DNA from: JBGASG01 sp046328035
GTDB lineage: Bacteria > Cyanobacteriota > Vampirovibrionia > Obscuribacterales > Obscuribacteraceae
Length of the DNA: 64,000 bases
NCBI GenBank assembly: GCA_046328035.1
Contig: JAXLXI010000018.1
Coordinates: 1-64,000 of the forward strand
Direction: 5' to 3'
Under the pieces are notes generated by a model. The model made no database searches. It saw only the letters and a program-made list of their open reading frames with translations, and was not told the origin of the DNA. The position numbers and the translations under genes were made by a program. Shown in pieces: positions 1 to 9,291 of this stretch (position 1 is its first letter; each line of letters starts with the position of its first letter).

Positions 1-624
1 CATTTCGCTAAGTCTGCCCAGCATGCCTTCTAAGAACAGAAGCTCCGAGACGGCGCGTTGCGCTATTTGCGATTGCTCTTTTCCTTTTGCGGTTTTCGAT
101 TTTTGCCACGCGCTGTCCAGTTGCTCAAGCGCTTCGGTTATGTAGCCGGTCTGGCGGCGCAGCAATCCAACATTCAGTGCCAGCGCCGCATTCCAACGCG
201 AATTCGGATATTGTTTCATGAATGATGTAATCGCAGAGACATCTTCCGGGTCGTCTTTGGCTTTGAACGCAATCAGCGCTTTCGCCAGGGCGGCATTCTC
301 TCCGGCCACTAATGCACCGCTCATGGGCACCAGTGGTTCGGAGAAGGACCTCGATCTAAAAATTTCGGCATCAGTAGGAGCTGGTGACAGTACAAATTGA
401 TGTTTGCGCGCAGTCGACAGGGAAGCTCGTTCCTGGGCGCTGACAGCGCCAATAGGATTGTGAGGCATCTTCTTTGGTGCATGTCCGTGCGGCGCTCGCC
501 TCATCAGATGAACCGGCTCGGCTGCCATTACCGGCAATACCGCCTGGGTGAAAACAACCAGGATTGACATAAGGCTGCTCATGCCTTTTTTCAGAGTCTG
601 GTTATTCTTGGAAGTGCGAAACAT
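1..624 (-). CDS. Secreted TPR-like protein, N-terminal part (runs off the window)
   Basis: An open minus-strand frame of 208 codons runs from an ATG at 624 to the left edge with no stop. Residues about 15-35 form a signal peptide (hydrophobic core around MSILVVFTQAVLPVMAA). The rest contains helix-rich, alanine/leucine-rich segments typical of TPR proteins, such as ALNVGLLRRQTGYITEALEQ. It lies 21 bp downstream of the CHB_HEX-like gene in the same direction, so the two are probably co-transcribed. The protein is exported by inference; its C-terminal function is outside the window. Confidence 0.7.
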   Translation of the reverse strand, partial: MFRTSKNNQTLKKGMSSLMSILVVFTQAVLPVMAAEPVHLMRRAPHGHAPKKMPHNPIGAVSAQERASLSTARKHQFVLSPAPTDAEIFRSRSFSEPLVPMSGALVAGENAALAKALIAFKAKDDPEDVSAITSFMKQYPNSRWNAALALNVGLLRRQTGYITEALEQLDSAWQKSKTAKGKEQSQIAQRAVSELLFLEGMLGRLSEM

Positions 625-645
625 AATTCTCCTGCTTTGTCAGTT

Positions 646-1107
646 TTACTGACCGATAACTGGGCGCTGCAAATTGATGACTGGTGCGGTGGTGCCACCA
701 GCGGATGGTGCGGGGTACTTTTGGGCGTCTAAGGTGTATGAGGCCGTGACGACGCTGCTGGTCGAGACACCGACGACAGCTATAGCCTTGATCGTTTCGC
801 TCCAGCGAATGGTCAGTGGTCCGGTGTATAAGGTGCTGCCGGTCGAAGGCGAACTTCCATCACGAGTAAAACGGATCTCGCCATCAAAAGGAATCGCGAT
901 TGCCACCTGATGCGGGGCGGAGAAGTTTGTGCCGCTGGGGACACTGAATACTGGGTTGCGTGGTGCTGCCTGTGCAGCCAAGCACACAAGTAGGAGGATT
1001 GCGCTCGCGACTACGAATATCCAAAGCACTTGTTCGAACCAATCGAACGAGCGCTGTCTAATTTGAGATCGGCACAGCTTATGGTGCTCTGGTGAAATGT
1101 GCAGCAT
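646..1107 (-). CDS. Membrane-anchored or secreted protein with one chitobiase-C-terminal-like (CHB_HEX_C_1) domain
   Basis: This 153-residue protein has one hydrophobic segment at about residues 28-47, ending in AQAAP (signal peptide or anchor). It then has a single Ig-like domain with the family hallmarks RFTRDGSSPS, LYTGP and IKAIAV. This matches the CHB_HEX_C_1 repeat found in bacterial surface proteins, usually as a structural or carbohydrate-associated module. The start is supported by a strong AGGAGGT ribosome-binding site 11 nt upstream of the ATG at 1107. It probably forms an operon with the TPR-like gene downstream. No enzymatic domain is present, so the role is unknown. Confidence 0.7.
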   Translation of the reverse strand: MLHISPEHHKLCRSQIRQRSFDWFEQVLWIFVVASAILLLVCLAAQAAPRNPVFSVPSGTNFSAPHQVAIAIPFDGEIRFTRDGSSPSTGSTLYTGPLTIRWSETIKAIAVVGVSTSSVVTASYTLDAQKYPAPSAGGTTAPVINLQRPVIGQ

Positions 1108-1959
1108 TGTCTATCACACCTCCTGATAAGTGTGCATGCGTCTACTTGCGAGCTTAAGATCTCGCGCGGATTTAATGACTCAATGGGCACCAGAAGCGGT
1201 GCCTTTCACTATAGAGGGAAGATATGTGCTCGCTTCTTCATGGCTGAGCGTCGTGCTCTATACGTTTCGCGTCGCTCATTCCCCAGCGTCTTTCTGGTGG
1301 ATGTTGCGGCGACATGGAAGCCTTGGGTTTCTTCTACTCCGGGACGTTGGGCAGGCAGGCAATCGCCTGTCGAACCAGTTCTATTAAAAGATATCCAGGA
1401 CAGGCGTTTCGAAATTCAAGTTAGGTATTTGTGTGATCATTCGATTGAACCTTTTAATCTCTTGAACTTCTCGCCGCCTGCCTGGGCAAGGGATGCTTTG
1501 CGGATTCCAATTAGGTTATTGTCCACAAACGTCAAAAATTTCAAGACCCCCTCTGAAGTGTGTCGCTTGAAGTGCGGCTCCGTATGTGGTTGTCCGGCTG
1601 TGTGCCTGTAAGAACAGGGTAAGATACAGGACCTCGGCGATGAGTGCGTCAGCGAATATAGGATTTCTCTCAAGCTCCAAAAGCCAGTCTCCGTGGCATT
1701 GGAACGCCCTGTGAGGGGTCCACTCATTCTTGTGCTGACACTACCCTCGGTGCTGCCCTTCCTGAGCGATTTGCGTGGATATAGCGAAAACCCCTAATGT
1801 TACACAATTTGAAACTGTCCGGAGGAATTACCCTCGCCGCCAACCAATTTTACTGGGTCCTCTGGCGCTACCATCGGGTCGTTGTGACGAAATCATCACA
1901 AGTTTCCAACAGCGGTTTTTAACTTTTTCTGTGGACAACGACACCATAAGTGGTGCCGC
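1108..1959. other. Long intergenic region without a convincing gene
   Basis: About 850 bp separate the divergent CHB_HEX-like gene and the sigma factor gene. Open frames exist on both strands (for example 1099-1611 plus and 1437-1727 minus). Their translations are rich in Arg, Ser, Pro and Cys, show no recognisable domain, and overlap each other. The right end holds the promoter of the sigma gene. I see no RNA gene here. Confidence 0.5.
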
Positions 1960-1987
1960 TTGTCAACCGGCGTGAATCTGCTATGCT
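1960..1987 (+). promoter_or_regulatory. Sigma-70-type promoter of the sigma factor gene
   Basis: TTGTCA (1960-1965), a 16-bp spacer and TATGCT (1982-1987) lie about 70 bp upstream of the ATG at 2058. The promoter falls inside a longer in-frame extension that begins at 1950, which argues for the later start. Confidence 0.6.
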
Positions 1988-2057
1988 GTATTTGGAAACC
2001 CGTAAGTCGGCATTCAGGCTGACTTTCAGGAGGCAGCCGGTTCCAAGGTACACCGAG

Positions 2058-2984
2058 ATGGTTGGCACAGAACCAGAGTCAGCACCCCCCGACGCCGAAC
2101 CTGAGGAACACAGGGAATCGGAGCATGAGGAAGAGAATCCCGCCGCAGAGCGTCAATTCGCGGACGATAGCGAGAAACGGGGAGTCATCACCGAAACGAC
2201 GGTCGACGAAATTGATCTAGTTAAGAAGGGAGATTCGACTGCCTTTGAATCCTTGCTCAACCGACACTCCGCGATAATCTCTCGATGTGCGCGAAGGTTC
2301 ACACGCCCCAACCTGGGACTCGAGTTTTCCGACCTGTGTTCAGTGGGTAATGAAGCTCTTTGGGATGCTGCCAAGAAATTTGACCCCAGTAGAGAAGTTC
2401 GATTCTCAACATTCGCTACAACCCTCATCTTTCGCGGCATATATCGCTACGCGCGCAGAACTGGCGAACTATTGCATCGATCTGAGAGATGGAGGAAGAT
2501 TGAAGAGCGAGTTGAAGCACTCGAATATGAGACCTACACTTTATCGGGACGAACACTGTCTGAAACGGAAGTTGCAGCCTTGCTCGATCTTACCGCTCAG
2601 GAAGTTTTGGAAGTAAGAAGTCTAAGGCGATGGATCGTATCCGGAGATCAAAAAGAGAGTGAGGACGATGCAGACGTTCCGTATGCGAATTTCCCTGACG
2701 ATAACGATTCATTTGCGAAAGTCCAGGATAGGGATACGGTGAACTTCCTTCTCAAGGACCTCACTCCGCGCGAGCGCGATGTCCTCATTCTAAGACTTGA
2801 TCTTCTTGGAGACGGCGAGCACACCTTGGACGAGATTGGAAAGAAGTGGAAGATAACCGCAGAGCGAGTCAGGCAGATTGAAGCAAAAGCCTATTCGAAG
2901 TTTCGTTCGAAGCGCATCTTGGACATGCTATACGGACCAGCGAGTGCTTCGGCGCCAAATCTCGCTTCACCGACTTCGCTGTAG
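2058..2984 (+). CDS. RNA polymerase sigma-70 family factor
   Basis: This 308-residue protein directs RNA polymerase to a subset of promoters. Residues 1-50 are acidic and look disordered. Region 2 is at about 60-150, with DLCSVGNEALWDAAKKFDP and FSTFATTLIFRGIYRYAR (core binding and -10 recognition). Region 4 is at about 235-295, with LTPRERDVLILRL and the helix-turn-helix ending in ERVRQIEAKAYSKFR (-35 recognition). Region 1.1 and the full principal-sigma signature are absent, so it is an alternative (group 2 or 3) sigma. The ATG at 2058 is preferred over 1950 because a promoter lies between them and AAGG precedes it. It is monocistronic and convergent with the lysozyme gene. Confidence 0.88.
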   Translation: MVGTEPESAPPDAEPEEHRESEHEEENPAAERQFADDSEKRGVITETTVDEIDLVKKGDSTAFESLLNRHSAIISRCARRFTRPNLGLEFSDLCSVGNEALWDAAKKFDPSREVRFSTFATTLIFRGIYRYARRTGELLHRSERWRKIEERVEALEYETYTLSGRTLSETEVAALLDLTAQEVLEVRSLRRWIVSGDQKESEDDADVPYANFPDDNDSFAKVQDRDTVNFLLKDLTPRERDVLILRLDLLGDGEHTLDEIGKKWKITAERVRQIEAKAYSKFRSKRILDMLYGPASASAPNLASPTSL

Positions 2985-3040
2985 ATTGAACGGCTAGCAC
3001 CAGCTTGCAAAACATGGTCGACGTTCAATCTGGAAGTGCG

Positions 3041-3679
3041 TCATGCTTTTGGCTTCGAAAGGGCGACAAGATCGCCCAGCGCGCCTCTGAACCGATTTAC
3101 ATCAACGTTGCCGGAGACGCCAGGAATTTGCCCTTTATCGCTAAATTGCCAGAAAGTCCACTTCGACCAGGGTGGCGGAATCAACGGATTGGGTTTCGAT
3201 GTGTAGTGCGCAATCCAGAGTGGGTAACTGCTGAGTTCAGAATATTTAGCCGATTGCAGAACGTCTCGCGCGAAATAAAACCCGAGATACAAAATAGGTT
3301 TCGTGCCGAGTTCTTCCTCGACCATGCGCAGCCAGGTCAGAACCATATCCATTCTCTGGTGCGGTGCAATCGGAGTCCACTTGTTGCCTTCCAAGTCCAG
3401 GACGGCAGGAAGGTCGCCGGCACCGGCTGCTTGAAGCGTCGACAGGAAGTGCTTGGCTTGCAGGGCGGCGGGTTGCGTTGGGTCAAAGAAGTGGTAGGCA
3501 CCACGGACGATTCCTTGGGATTTTGTTTCTGCCCAGTCGTGCTTAAAACGCGGGTTGACGTATTTGATTCCTTCGGTTGCCTTGATAAAGGCGAATGTAA
3601 TGCCGCTAGCCTTGACCTTCGCCCACGAGACGTTTCCCTGCCAACTTGATGTATCGATCCCTTCCAGCATAAGTGCCAC
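3041..3679 (-). CDS. GH25 family lysozyme (muramidase)
   Basis: This protein of about 209-212 residues is predicted to cleave the glycan strands of peptidoglycan. GH25 hallmarks are all present: GIDTSSWQG at the N terminus with the first catalytic Asp, FAFIKATEG, RGAYHFF, AVLDLEG with the second acidic pair, PILYLG, LWIAHYT and FWQFSDKG near the end. The length fits a single catalytic domain. No signal peptide is visible, which is unusual for a secreted muramidase and would fit a cytoplasmic, phage-like or separately exported enzyme. The start is GTG at 3679 or, equally plausible, ATG at 3670. Confidence 0.9.
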   Translation of the reverse strand: MALMLEGIDTSSWQGNVSWAKVKASGITFAFIKATEGIKYVNPRFKHDWAETKSQGIVRGAYHFFDPTQPAALQAKHFLSTLQAAGAGDLPAVLDLEGNKWTPIAPHQRMDMVLTWLRMVEEELGTKPILYLGFYFARDVLQSAKYSELSSYPLWIAHYTSKPNPLIPPPWSKWTFWQFSDKGQIPGVSGNVDVNRFRGALGDLVALSKPKA

Positions 3680-3872
3680 CAGTCCTGAAGTCGCACTTCC
3701 ATCCTATCGCCTGGTGTCGGTTTGCGCTAGTCCCGGCACCGGTGACAGTGGCAGGCATTGTCTCCACCTGTGGTGCCCTTGACGGAATCGCCAAGTCGCA
3801 CTATAACGGTAAGAGTGGCTCCAGAACTTAGCGGGAGTCGCTTCGGGAGAGGTCCGGACGGACCGTCGAACT

Positions 3873-4280
3873 ATGGCATTCAGCAGTAATAATGATGATC
3901 ATGATCTAGATCTATTTTGTTTGGCTACCAGGGATGGTGGCGTTAAGTGGACCATTGTCCAGCGGATGGACGGAGCGCTTTTTGATGTCGCGACCGTGGA
4001 GGGTTGCTCTCAACCTGTCGCTGCCTGGATCGTCGAATCCATGAATGAACTTCATCGGAGCGAACAAAGGTTTCTCGTCCGCCGGGCGCTCGCCGAGGCT
4101 TTCGATAAGCGCGACGAGCAGATGCGCCTTCAGAAATCTGAGAATCGGGTCCGCCGCGCCGAGCACGTGATCTGGTGCATCTACCAGATCGCGAGTGAAC
4201 CCCAAAAGGCGGCCGAGGCGCAGTGGCAACCGGTGCTAAATGTGTTGCGTGCGTATTTCGAACGCTTCCGGGGGACGTAG
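3873..4280 (+). CDS. Small hypothetical protein, paralogue of the protein at 6155
   Basis: This 135-residue soluble protein sits 21 bp upstream of the patatin-like gene. Residues 14-66 share the pattern FCLAT-x4-W-x-V, then a WIV-x3-N-x2-H-x2-EQR helix, with the protein encoded just after the patatin gene. That makes the two small proteins paralogues flanking the lipase. The C-terminal half is charged and helical. I do not recognise a family. The close spacing suggests co-transcription with the patatin gene and a partner or regulator role, which is inference. Confidence 0.65.
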   Translation: MAFSSNNDDHDLDLFCLATRDGGVKWTIVQRMDGALFDVATVEGCSQPVAAWIVESMNELHRSEQRFLVRRALAEAFDKRDEQMRLQKSENRVRRAEHVIWCIYQIASEPQKAAEAQWQPVLNVLRAYFERFRGT

Positions 4281-4301
4281 GTACTAAGCGGATGATCGAG
4301 G

Positions 4302-6044
4302 ATGATTTTTGAAATCGGACTAGTCTTATCAGGAACGGTCTCCGCCGGCCCATACACGGCGGGAGTCATCGACTATTTGATCGAGGCTCTAGATGCCTGG
4401 TACGAAGCGAAGCGCACCGGCTGCAGTGACATCCCAACGCATAATGTTCTCGTGCGAGTGGTCGTCGGCACATCAGGTGGTGCCATGACAGCCTCCCTAT
4501 TGCCTGGCGCCCTTTATGGTGATTTCCAGCACTTCGCACAGCGAAGCTCAGCCTTAGTCACGAACAGCAATAATCGGCTCTACTGGAGTTGGGTCGAGGA
4601 CATCGACATGACCGATTTGCTCCAGCGCTCCGACTTGAATGCGACTGAGAATGTATGTTCCGTGTTTGACAGTACGAAAATCGAAAACATCGTCGATCAG
4701 ATCTTCGACGTCGATCGACTAGGCAAGGCGCGCCCCCAGCCCGATTGGTTGGACACAGAATTGGACATCTATATAATGGTGACCGACTTGACGGGCGTTC
4801 CGTATGCGATCGACATGAACGGCGCCGCGCTGGGCATGCGCTCGCACGGAAGTTTCTTGCATTTTGTTTTAAGCCCCAACTTGGCACCCCAATCTCCCAG
4901 ACCGTACTGGCTCGCCGATACGATTTGGCTGAACACGGCGTTGCTCAGAGGCAGCTCGCCTGCAAGCAACTCGCAGGCAGGCAGACAGCTCAAGAATGCA
5001 GCCCTGGCATCTGGTGCATTTCCCATCGGCTTGAAGAGCCGCGATCTCACCGTGAGCCGGTCGCATTATTTCTCTCTACCGTGGATGGTGCCTGTCAGTC
5101 CCGAGGAAGGGTGCATCGTTGTCAGAACCATTCCGCCAGTCAAAGCCTGGCGCACGAGTGAAGCCGACTACACCTTCACCGCCGTGGATGGTGGCATCGT
5201 CAACAATTCAGCCGTGGAGTTTGCCCGGTTGTCGCTGCGCGGGTCCGGCATGGGGCGCAACCCCCGCTTCGCCGACCAAGCCGACAAGGCACTAATCATG
5301 ATCACCCCCTTCGCCCGCCAGTCCTCGCCGGATGTCCGCCCGTCCGACATCTTCTCAATCGCCAAAGCGGTAGTCGTGGCAATGCTCGATCAGTCGCGGT
5401 TCAAGATAGACGAGCTGCGCCTTGCCCTGGATGAGGATGTGTACAGCCGGTTCATCATCTCGCCGAGTTACTCCGACCGGCGAGGTAACACTAGGCGTTG
5501 GCCGATTTATGGTGAACTGGTCGGCGCATTTGGTGCCTTCGTTCACAAGACGTTTCGGAAGCACGACTATTTGCTGGGGCGGAGGAACTGTCAGCAGTTT
5601 CTTCGAAACCATTTCGTCCTTCCCTCCAAGCACGCGTTGTTTGCCGGACTGTCTGAGGAGATGAAGCTGCGGCATGCGGCAGACGTCGACGAGGCGAATG
5701 GGCAGCCTCTTCTCCGGAGCTACACGCATAGCAGCCGTCCGGATGGGCCGAAGGAGGCTGATTACTTTGTGCAGGTGATACCGGTGATTAACCAAACCGA
5801 GGAACCCCTGCCCGCCGACTTCCGGGTCAACCCGTTGGCGGTCGTTAATTGGCAGGGACTGGAGCAAGCGATTGGACAGCGTCTCGATGCGGTGGTGCAA
5901 GCGCTCGTCAAACAAAAATTGGGTGGCGTGAAGAGCGCCCTGCTGCGCATGGTTTTGTGGGTGCCGCTAAGTGTGGTGCGCGCCCGGGTGGTAGCCACCA
6001 TCATAAATTGGTTGAAACGCGAGTACTCGAAATTCGATCTCTGA
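4302..6044 (+). CDS. Patatin-like phospholipase
   Basis: This 580-residue protein is predicted to be a lipid acyl hydrolase with a Ser-Asp dyad. Near the N terminus, GLVLSGTVSAGPYTAGV takes the place of the glycine-rich oxyanion loop. GTSGG at about residue 57 is the nucleophile elbow (GxSxG). DGGIVNNSA at about residue 293 is the patatin Asp motif. The N-terminal 320 residues are therefore the catalytic domain, and the remaining 260 residues are an unassigned extension. No signal peptide is seen. It lies between two paralogous small proteins in the same direction, a possible three-gene operon. Confidence 0.82.
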   Translation: MIFEIGLVLSGTVSAGPYTAGVIDYLIEALDAWYEAKRTGCSDIPTHNVLVRVVVGTSGGAMTASLLPGALYGDFQHFAQRSSALVTNSNNRLYWSWVEDIDMTDLLQRSDLNATENVCSVFDSTKIENIVDQIFDVDRLGKARPQPDWLDTELDIYIMVTDLTGVPYAIDMNGAALGMRSHGSFLHFVLSPNLAPQSPRPYWLADTIWLNTALLRGSSPASNSQAGRQLKNAALASGAFPIGLKSRDLTVSRSHYFSLPWMVPVSPEEGCIVVRTIPPVKAWRTSEADYTFTAVDGGIVNNSAVEFARLSLRGSGMGRNPRFADQADKALIMITPFARQSSPDVRPSDIFSIAKAVVVAMLDQSRFKIDELRLALDEDVYSRFIISPSYSDRRGNTRRWPIYGELVGAFGAFVHKTFRKHDYLLGRRNCQQFLRNHFVLPSKHALFAGLSEEMKLRHAADVDEANGQPLLRSYTHSSRPDGPKEADYFVQVIPVINQTEEPLPADFRVNPLAVVNWQGLEQAIGQRLDAVVQALVKQKLGGVKSALLRMVLWVPLSVVRARVVATIINWLKREYSKFDL

Positions 6045-6154
6045 TGAAGTGAGTTTCGTGAGTATGATGATGTGAACTCGGGCATAGCCAGCCGCTCTTG
6101 ACAGCGTGCGATGCTGGATCTATAACGAGGGTAGAGACTACTTGGACCAGCAAT

Positions 6155-6550
6155 GTGAGTACACGCGACGATTTACCATATATCGATGACGAGCCGTTTT
6201 GTCTGGCTACCCAAACTGATGGCGCCAACTGGGAAGTCTTCATTATGACCGGGGATGACGTCTCCCTTGTTACTACGCTGGAAAACTGTCCGCAAGAATC
6301 CGCTGAGTGGATAGTAGACGCACTGAACCAAAGACATCAGGCGGAACAGCGTGTTGCCAGATATAGAGCACGTCCCTTGCCGTATTGGGGCGCATCTGTT
6401 TCATCGGAAAACGAGGATGGTTCTGAATGCGATACCACAGCCCTCATTGCCAAGCTATTTGATTTAGCGATTGCTTCCGGAATCGCAATAGATGGGGAAT
6501 GGCGTGACGTAGTTGCGCAGGCCCATCAGTTTCTTACCGAGCATCCCTAA
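6155..6550 (+). CDS. Small hypothetical protein, paralogue of the protein at 3873
   Basis: This 131-residue soluble protein aligns with the one upstream of the patatin gene through FCLAT, a central Trp, AEWIV and the N-x2-H-x2-EQR helix. The frame is open back to a TTG at 6098, but a GTG at 6155 gives a length (131) and N terminus matching the paralogue (135), so that start is preferred. It follows the patatin gene by 110 bp. No domain is recognised. Confidence 0.6.
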   Translation: MSTRDDLPYIDDEPFCLATQTDGANWEVFIMTGDDVSLVTTLENCPQESAEWIVDALNQRHQAEQRVARYRARPLPYWGASVSSENEDGSECDTTALIAKLFDLAIASGIAIDGEWRDVVAQAHQFLTEHP

Positions 6551-7078
6551 TTTGCGCGAAGCTTTCTCTAACCAAGTTTGTTGGTCTCTGGGTGCCCCGC
6601 TCAATAGTTTTCGTTTGCGGACCAGATAGGCACGGTGTGACCGGGCGGGCCTTTGCAGGACCGCCCTGGAGAATATCCACGTTGGCAGTTGTACTTAGGC
6701 AAACCTCTGCACGCATGAGCGTGCGTTGCGCAATCTCGTTACACCTGATTAGTCGGTAGCTATCAACACCAATGTCCAAAGCAACTCGTGTTTCTCCAGG
6801 ATACGAGAGAGTACTTTTCGCCTCTCCATGCTGCGAGGAGGCGTCACCGCGAGTCAGTCCCAATTTCAGGACCTTCGTGAGCCAAATTGACTCGCGGAGC
6901 CTCGTCGCACTTTCGAGGCGCGGCGAAAAGCCGCAGCTGATCACATGTGGGCAACGCGACTGCCAATTGAAATGGCACCTTCGCAAAACGAGGGCATTGT
7001 GTACCGGAAGGTGGTCAGCTTGCGTTGCACGAAGTGTGGGAAGCTGGAATTGTATGCGCGCTAAGCGTCACATCTCTA
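6551..7078. other. Intergenic region with only weak ORFs
   Basis: This 528-bp stretch lies between the small hypothetical gene and the kaiC stop. Open frames on both strands lack domain support. The only protein-like signal is a 39-codon frame ending in a CxxC zinc-ribbon-like tail (6945-7064), listed separately. Confidence 0.45.
6945..7064 (+). CDS. Possible zinc-ribbon fragment (39 codons)
   Basis: The frame from the ATG at 6945 ends in LRCTKCGKLELYAR. This resembles the C-terminal half of small zinc-ribbon nucleic-acid-binding proteins, which end in a CTxCGYTELY-type motif. The N-terminal CxxC is missing in this frame, although a CGQRDC stretch sits in another frame just upstream. It may be a frameshifted remnant or chance. 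Confidence 0.22.
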   Translation: MWATRLPIEMAPSQNEGIVYRKVVSLRCTKCGKLELYAR

Positions 7079-8593
7079 TCAGTCTTCCGCAAATACAGAG
7101 GCAAGCCTGCCGAGTTCTTCATTGTCTAAGTAATTCGGGGTACCAGCGAAAATTCCGGTGACGTTGCGGAACGGTTTGCCGATATGCATCCCCGTATTAT
7201 CAATCGTGAGATCGCGAATTTCTTTGTCGTGTGAAGAGCCGCGCATCTTCAACACAGTCAATCCCCGCCGCATCTCCCCGAACAGTTCGATGTATCTCAG
7301 CAAGATGATCGTGTCGGTAATCGTGGAGATGTGAGCTTCGGTGATCGACGTACCGCCCATGAGGCTTGGTGTCGTGGAAGTAAACACACCACAGATCTCA
7401 GCCGTCTTGATGTACGAAGTCAGCCCGATCACGAACTCGCGAAAACTTTTGAGCGTCCCAACTCGCTCGAGCGCCGACAAACTGTCGATGGCTACACGAT
7501 GCGGTTTGAAGTCTCTGATCATGTTGTGGATATCGACCAGGTGTTCTTCCAGTCCTTTTACTTCCGGGTAAACGCAGTGCACTTTCAGCAGTCCGTCTCG
7601 TTCGAGTTTCTCAAAATCAAAGCCCCAGCCGCGGGCGTTCCTGAATAGCTGTTCCCGACTTTCTTCGAAGGCGAATAACAGACGACGCTCTTCTGCTTTG
7701 CCACCAGTCGCGAGGAATTGTGTAACCATCAAGGTTTTGCCGGTACCGGTGGCACCCGATACGAGCACCACGCTGTCTCGGAAGAAGCCTCCCCCGCTCA
7801 TCTCATTTAAGTCTGGAACTCCCGTGCTGACTCTAGCATCAGAAGACTTCTGCTTAAGTTCGATTGCACTCAGTGGGTTGGCGATGATGCCTTCATCGCG
7901 AATGACGGTAAACGGGAACTCACCCTTACTGTGATCTGTTCCGCGTAGTTTGAGAATTTCGATTGTGCGTCGCCGCTTTTCGTTGTCCAGCGAATTGCGT
8001 AGAATCAACACGTTGTCTGTGACGAATTCTTCAACACCATGTCGAGAGATATCGCCATGGTCCGCGGTGCGCTCGACGGTGACGACGGAAGTAACGCCCA
8101 TTTCCTTCAGTGCCTCCGTCAGGCGCAAAAGTTCGGAGCGAACCGCATCGATGTCGGTGAATTGTGCAAAGATGGCGCCCAGAGAATCAAGTGCGACTCG
8201 CTTTGCATTAACGGTTTTGACTGCGTATTCGATGCGCGCCACCAGAGCACCAAAGTCGTACTCTCCCATCACGGTGCTCTTTTCTCTGCTTCGCGGGGAA
8301 GCATCGACAAACAACCATTTCTTGTCACGCTCCCAGTCTGCGACCTGCCATCCGAAGCCAATGACGTTTTTTCGCAGGTCTTCCGGCTTCTCTTCAAACG
8401 TGACGAACACGCCACCTTCATCAAATTGACGGATGCCTTCCACGAGAAACTGTACAGCGAACACCGTCTTAGCACTTCCGGAGGTGCCCGCGACGAGAGT
8501 CGAGCGTCCTTTTGGCAATCCGCCACCAGTGATTGAATCAATGCCGGACATGCCGGTCTTAATTCGTTCAACGCCGATTGTGGCACTAGTCAT
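7079..8593 (-). CDS. kaiC: Circadian clock ATPase/autokinase KaiC
   Basis: This 504-residue, double-domain RecA-like protein has close to the usual cyanobacterial KaiC length. The CI domain has Walker A GTSGSAKT (residues 36-43) and the catalytic pair in VTFEE. CII has Walker A GATGTGKT (280-287) and FAFEE. The CII autophosphorylation site is intact: HIST at 421-424 supplies the Ser/Thr pair equivalent to S431/T432, with Thr418 at the T426 position. R-finger stretches such as EILKLRG and LKMRG are present. In this family CII phosphorylates and dephosphorylates itself in a slow cycle tuned by KaiA and KaiB. The start overlaps the KaiA-like gene by 8 bp, implying translational coupling. Confidence 0.95.
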   Translation of the reverse strand: MTSATIGVERIKTGMSGIDSITGGGLPKGRSTLVAGTSGSAKTVFAVQFLVEGIRQFDEGGVFVTFEEKPEDLRKNVIGFGWQVADWERDKKWLFVDASPRSREKSTVMGEYDFGALVARIEYAVKTVNAKRVALDSLGAIFAQFTDIDAVRSELLRLTEALKEMGVTSVVTVERTADHGDISRHGVEEFVTDNVLILRNSLDNEKRRRTIEILKLRGTDHSKGEFPFTVIRDEGIIANPLSAIELKQKSSDARVSTGVPDLNEMSGGGFFRDSVVLVSGATGTGKTLMVTQFLATGGKAEERRLLFAFEESREQLFRNARGWGFDFEKLERDGLLKVHCVYPEVKGLEEHLVDIHNMIRDFKPHRVAIDSLSALERVGTLKSFREFVIGLTSYIKTAEICGVFTSTTPSLMGGTSITEAHISTITDTIILLRYIELFGEMRRGLTVLKMRGSSHDKEIRDLTIDNTGMHIGKPFRNVTGIFAGTPNYLDNEELGRLASVFAED

Positions 8594-9278
8594 CTGCAGG
8601 TTCCTCGTGGTTGATTTGATGCTGTGGTGCTTTTTTGAAAATCAAGTTTCGGTAGTAACTGACCAGGTAACCCATAAGCTCTAAAGCCATTAGCAGCGCG
8701 ATGTCGGAGTACGCTTTAGCCTTTGCATTGGGAACGTTTTTCGATTTCGCTTTCAGCGCTGTGGCGAAAAGTTCGATGATGTCGCGCGGACCGGCTCTGG
8801 CGTCGCCAAGCGTTTTGGATACTTCGCTCAATTTCGCTGAAGCGCTTGCTGTGATTTTAAACGCTCTTTGGTCAAGAGATACGTCCATCAGTGAGGTGTA
8901 TTCCGCCACGAGCCGGGCGAACAGTTCAGGATTGTCGCTTCGTACTGTTGAGCTGATTTCCTGAACTCGCGGGTTTCGCCGGGCAAACTTGGTTACTGCG
9001 TCTTCAATTAGGGCTGATAGGTTTGCGTCGTGCAGATCGGATCCCCTCAGGAATATCAGTGGCTGCTGCGCGCGCAGTGTGCACATAGCTTGCGAGTCTG
9101 CTCCATTGTCGTCTTGCTCTAGTCCATTAAGGCATACGACGGTGCACGTGAAATCAGAGCAACTCAACATTTTGAGTGCGAGGTCGATATCAGGAACGGC
9201 CTCGACTGTCGTCTCCGGTAACACGGACACCAGCGATCTGTAATCCTCAGGTCTGTCGTAGATGAATAGGATCTTCAG
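8586..9278 (-). CDS. Probable KaiA-like protein (pseudo-receiver plus C-terminal helical domain)
   Basis: This protein of about 230 residues lies directly upstream of kaiC. The N terminus reads KILFIYDRPEDYRSL, a receiver-like first strand and helix, and no phosphoacceptor Asp is evident (pseudo-receiver). The C-terminal 110 residues resemble the KaiA four-helix domain that binds the KaiC tail, ending ELMGYLVSYYRNLIFKK where cyanobacterial KaiA has a LAHLCEAYRGAIFK-type end. The reading frame has no upstream ATG. A GTG at 9230 would remove the first receiver strand, whereas a CTG at 9278 just after the previous stop preserves it. I place the start there with caution. The family call rests on remembered motifs and order, not alignment. 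Confidence 0.62.
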   Translation of the reverse strand: MKILFIYDRPEDYRSLVSVLPETTVEAVPDIDLALKMLSCSDFTCTVVCLNGLEQDDNGADSQAMCTLRAQQPLIFLRGSDLHDANLSALIEDAVTKFARRNPRVQEISSTVRSDNPELFARLVAEYTSLMDVSLDQRAFKITASASAKLSEVSKTLGDARAGPRDIIELFATALKAKSKNVPNAKAKAYSDIALLMALELMGYLVSYYRNLIFKKAPQHQINHEEPADD

Positions 9279-9291
9279 GTTGGTTCTCGCT

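Noticed and set aside
1099..1611. 170-codon plus-strand ORF
   Set aside because: Composition is not protein-like, no ribosome-binding site or domain is seen, and overlapping frames on both strands are equally long.
6534..6986. 150-codon minus-strand ORF
   Set aside because: No domain, no ribosome-binding site, and it overlaps the end of the supported gene at 6155-6550.
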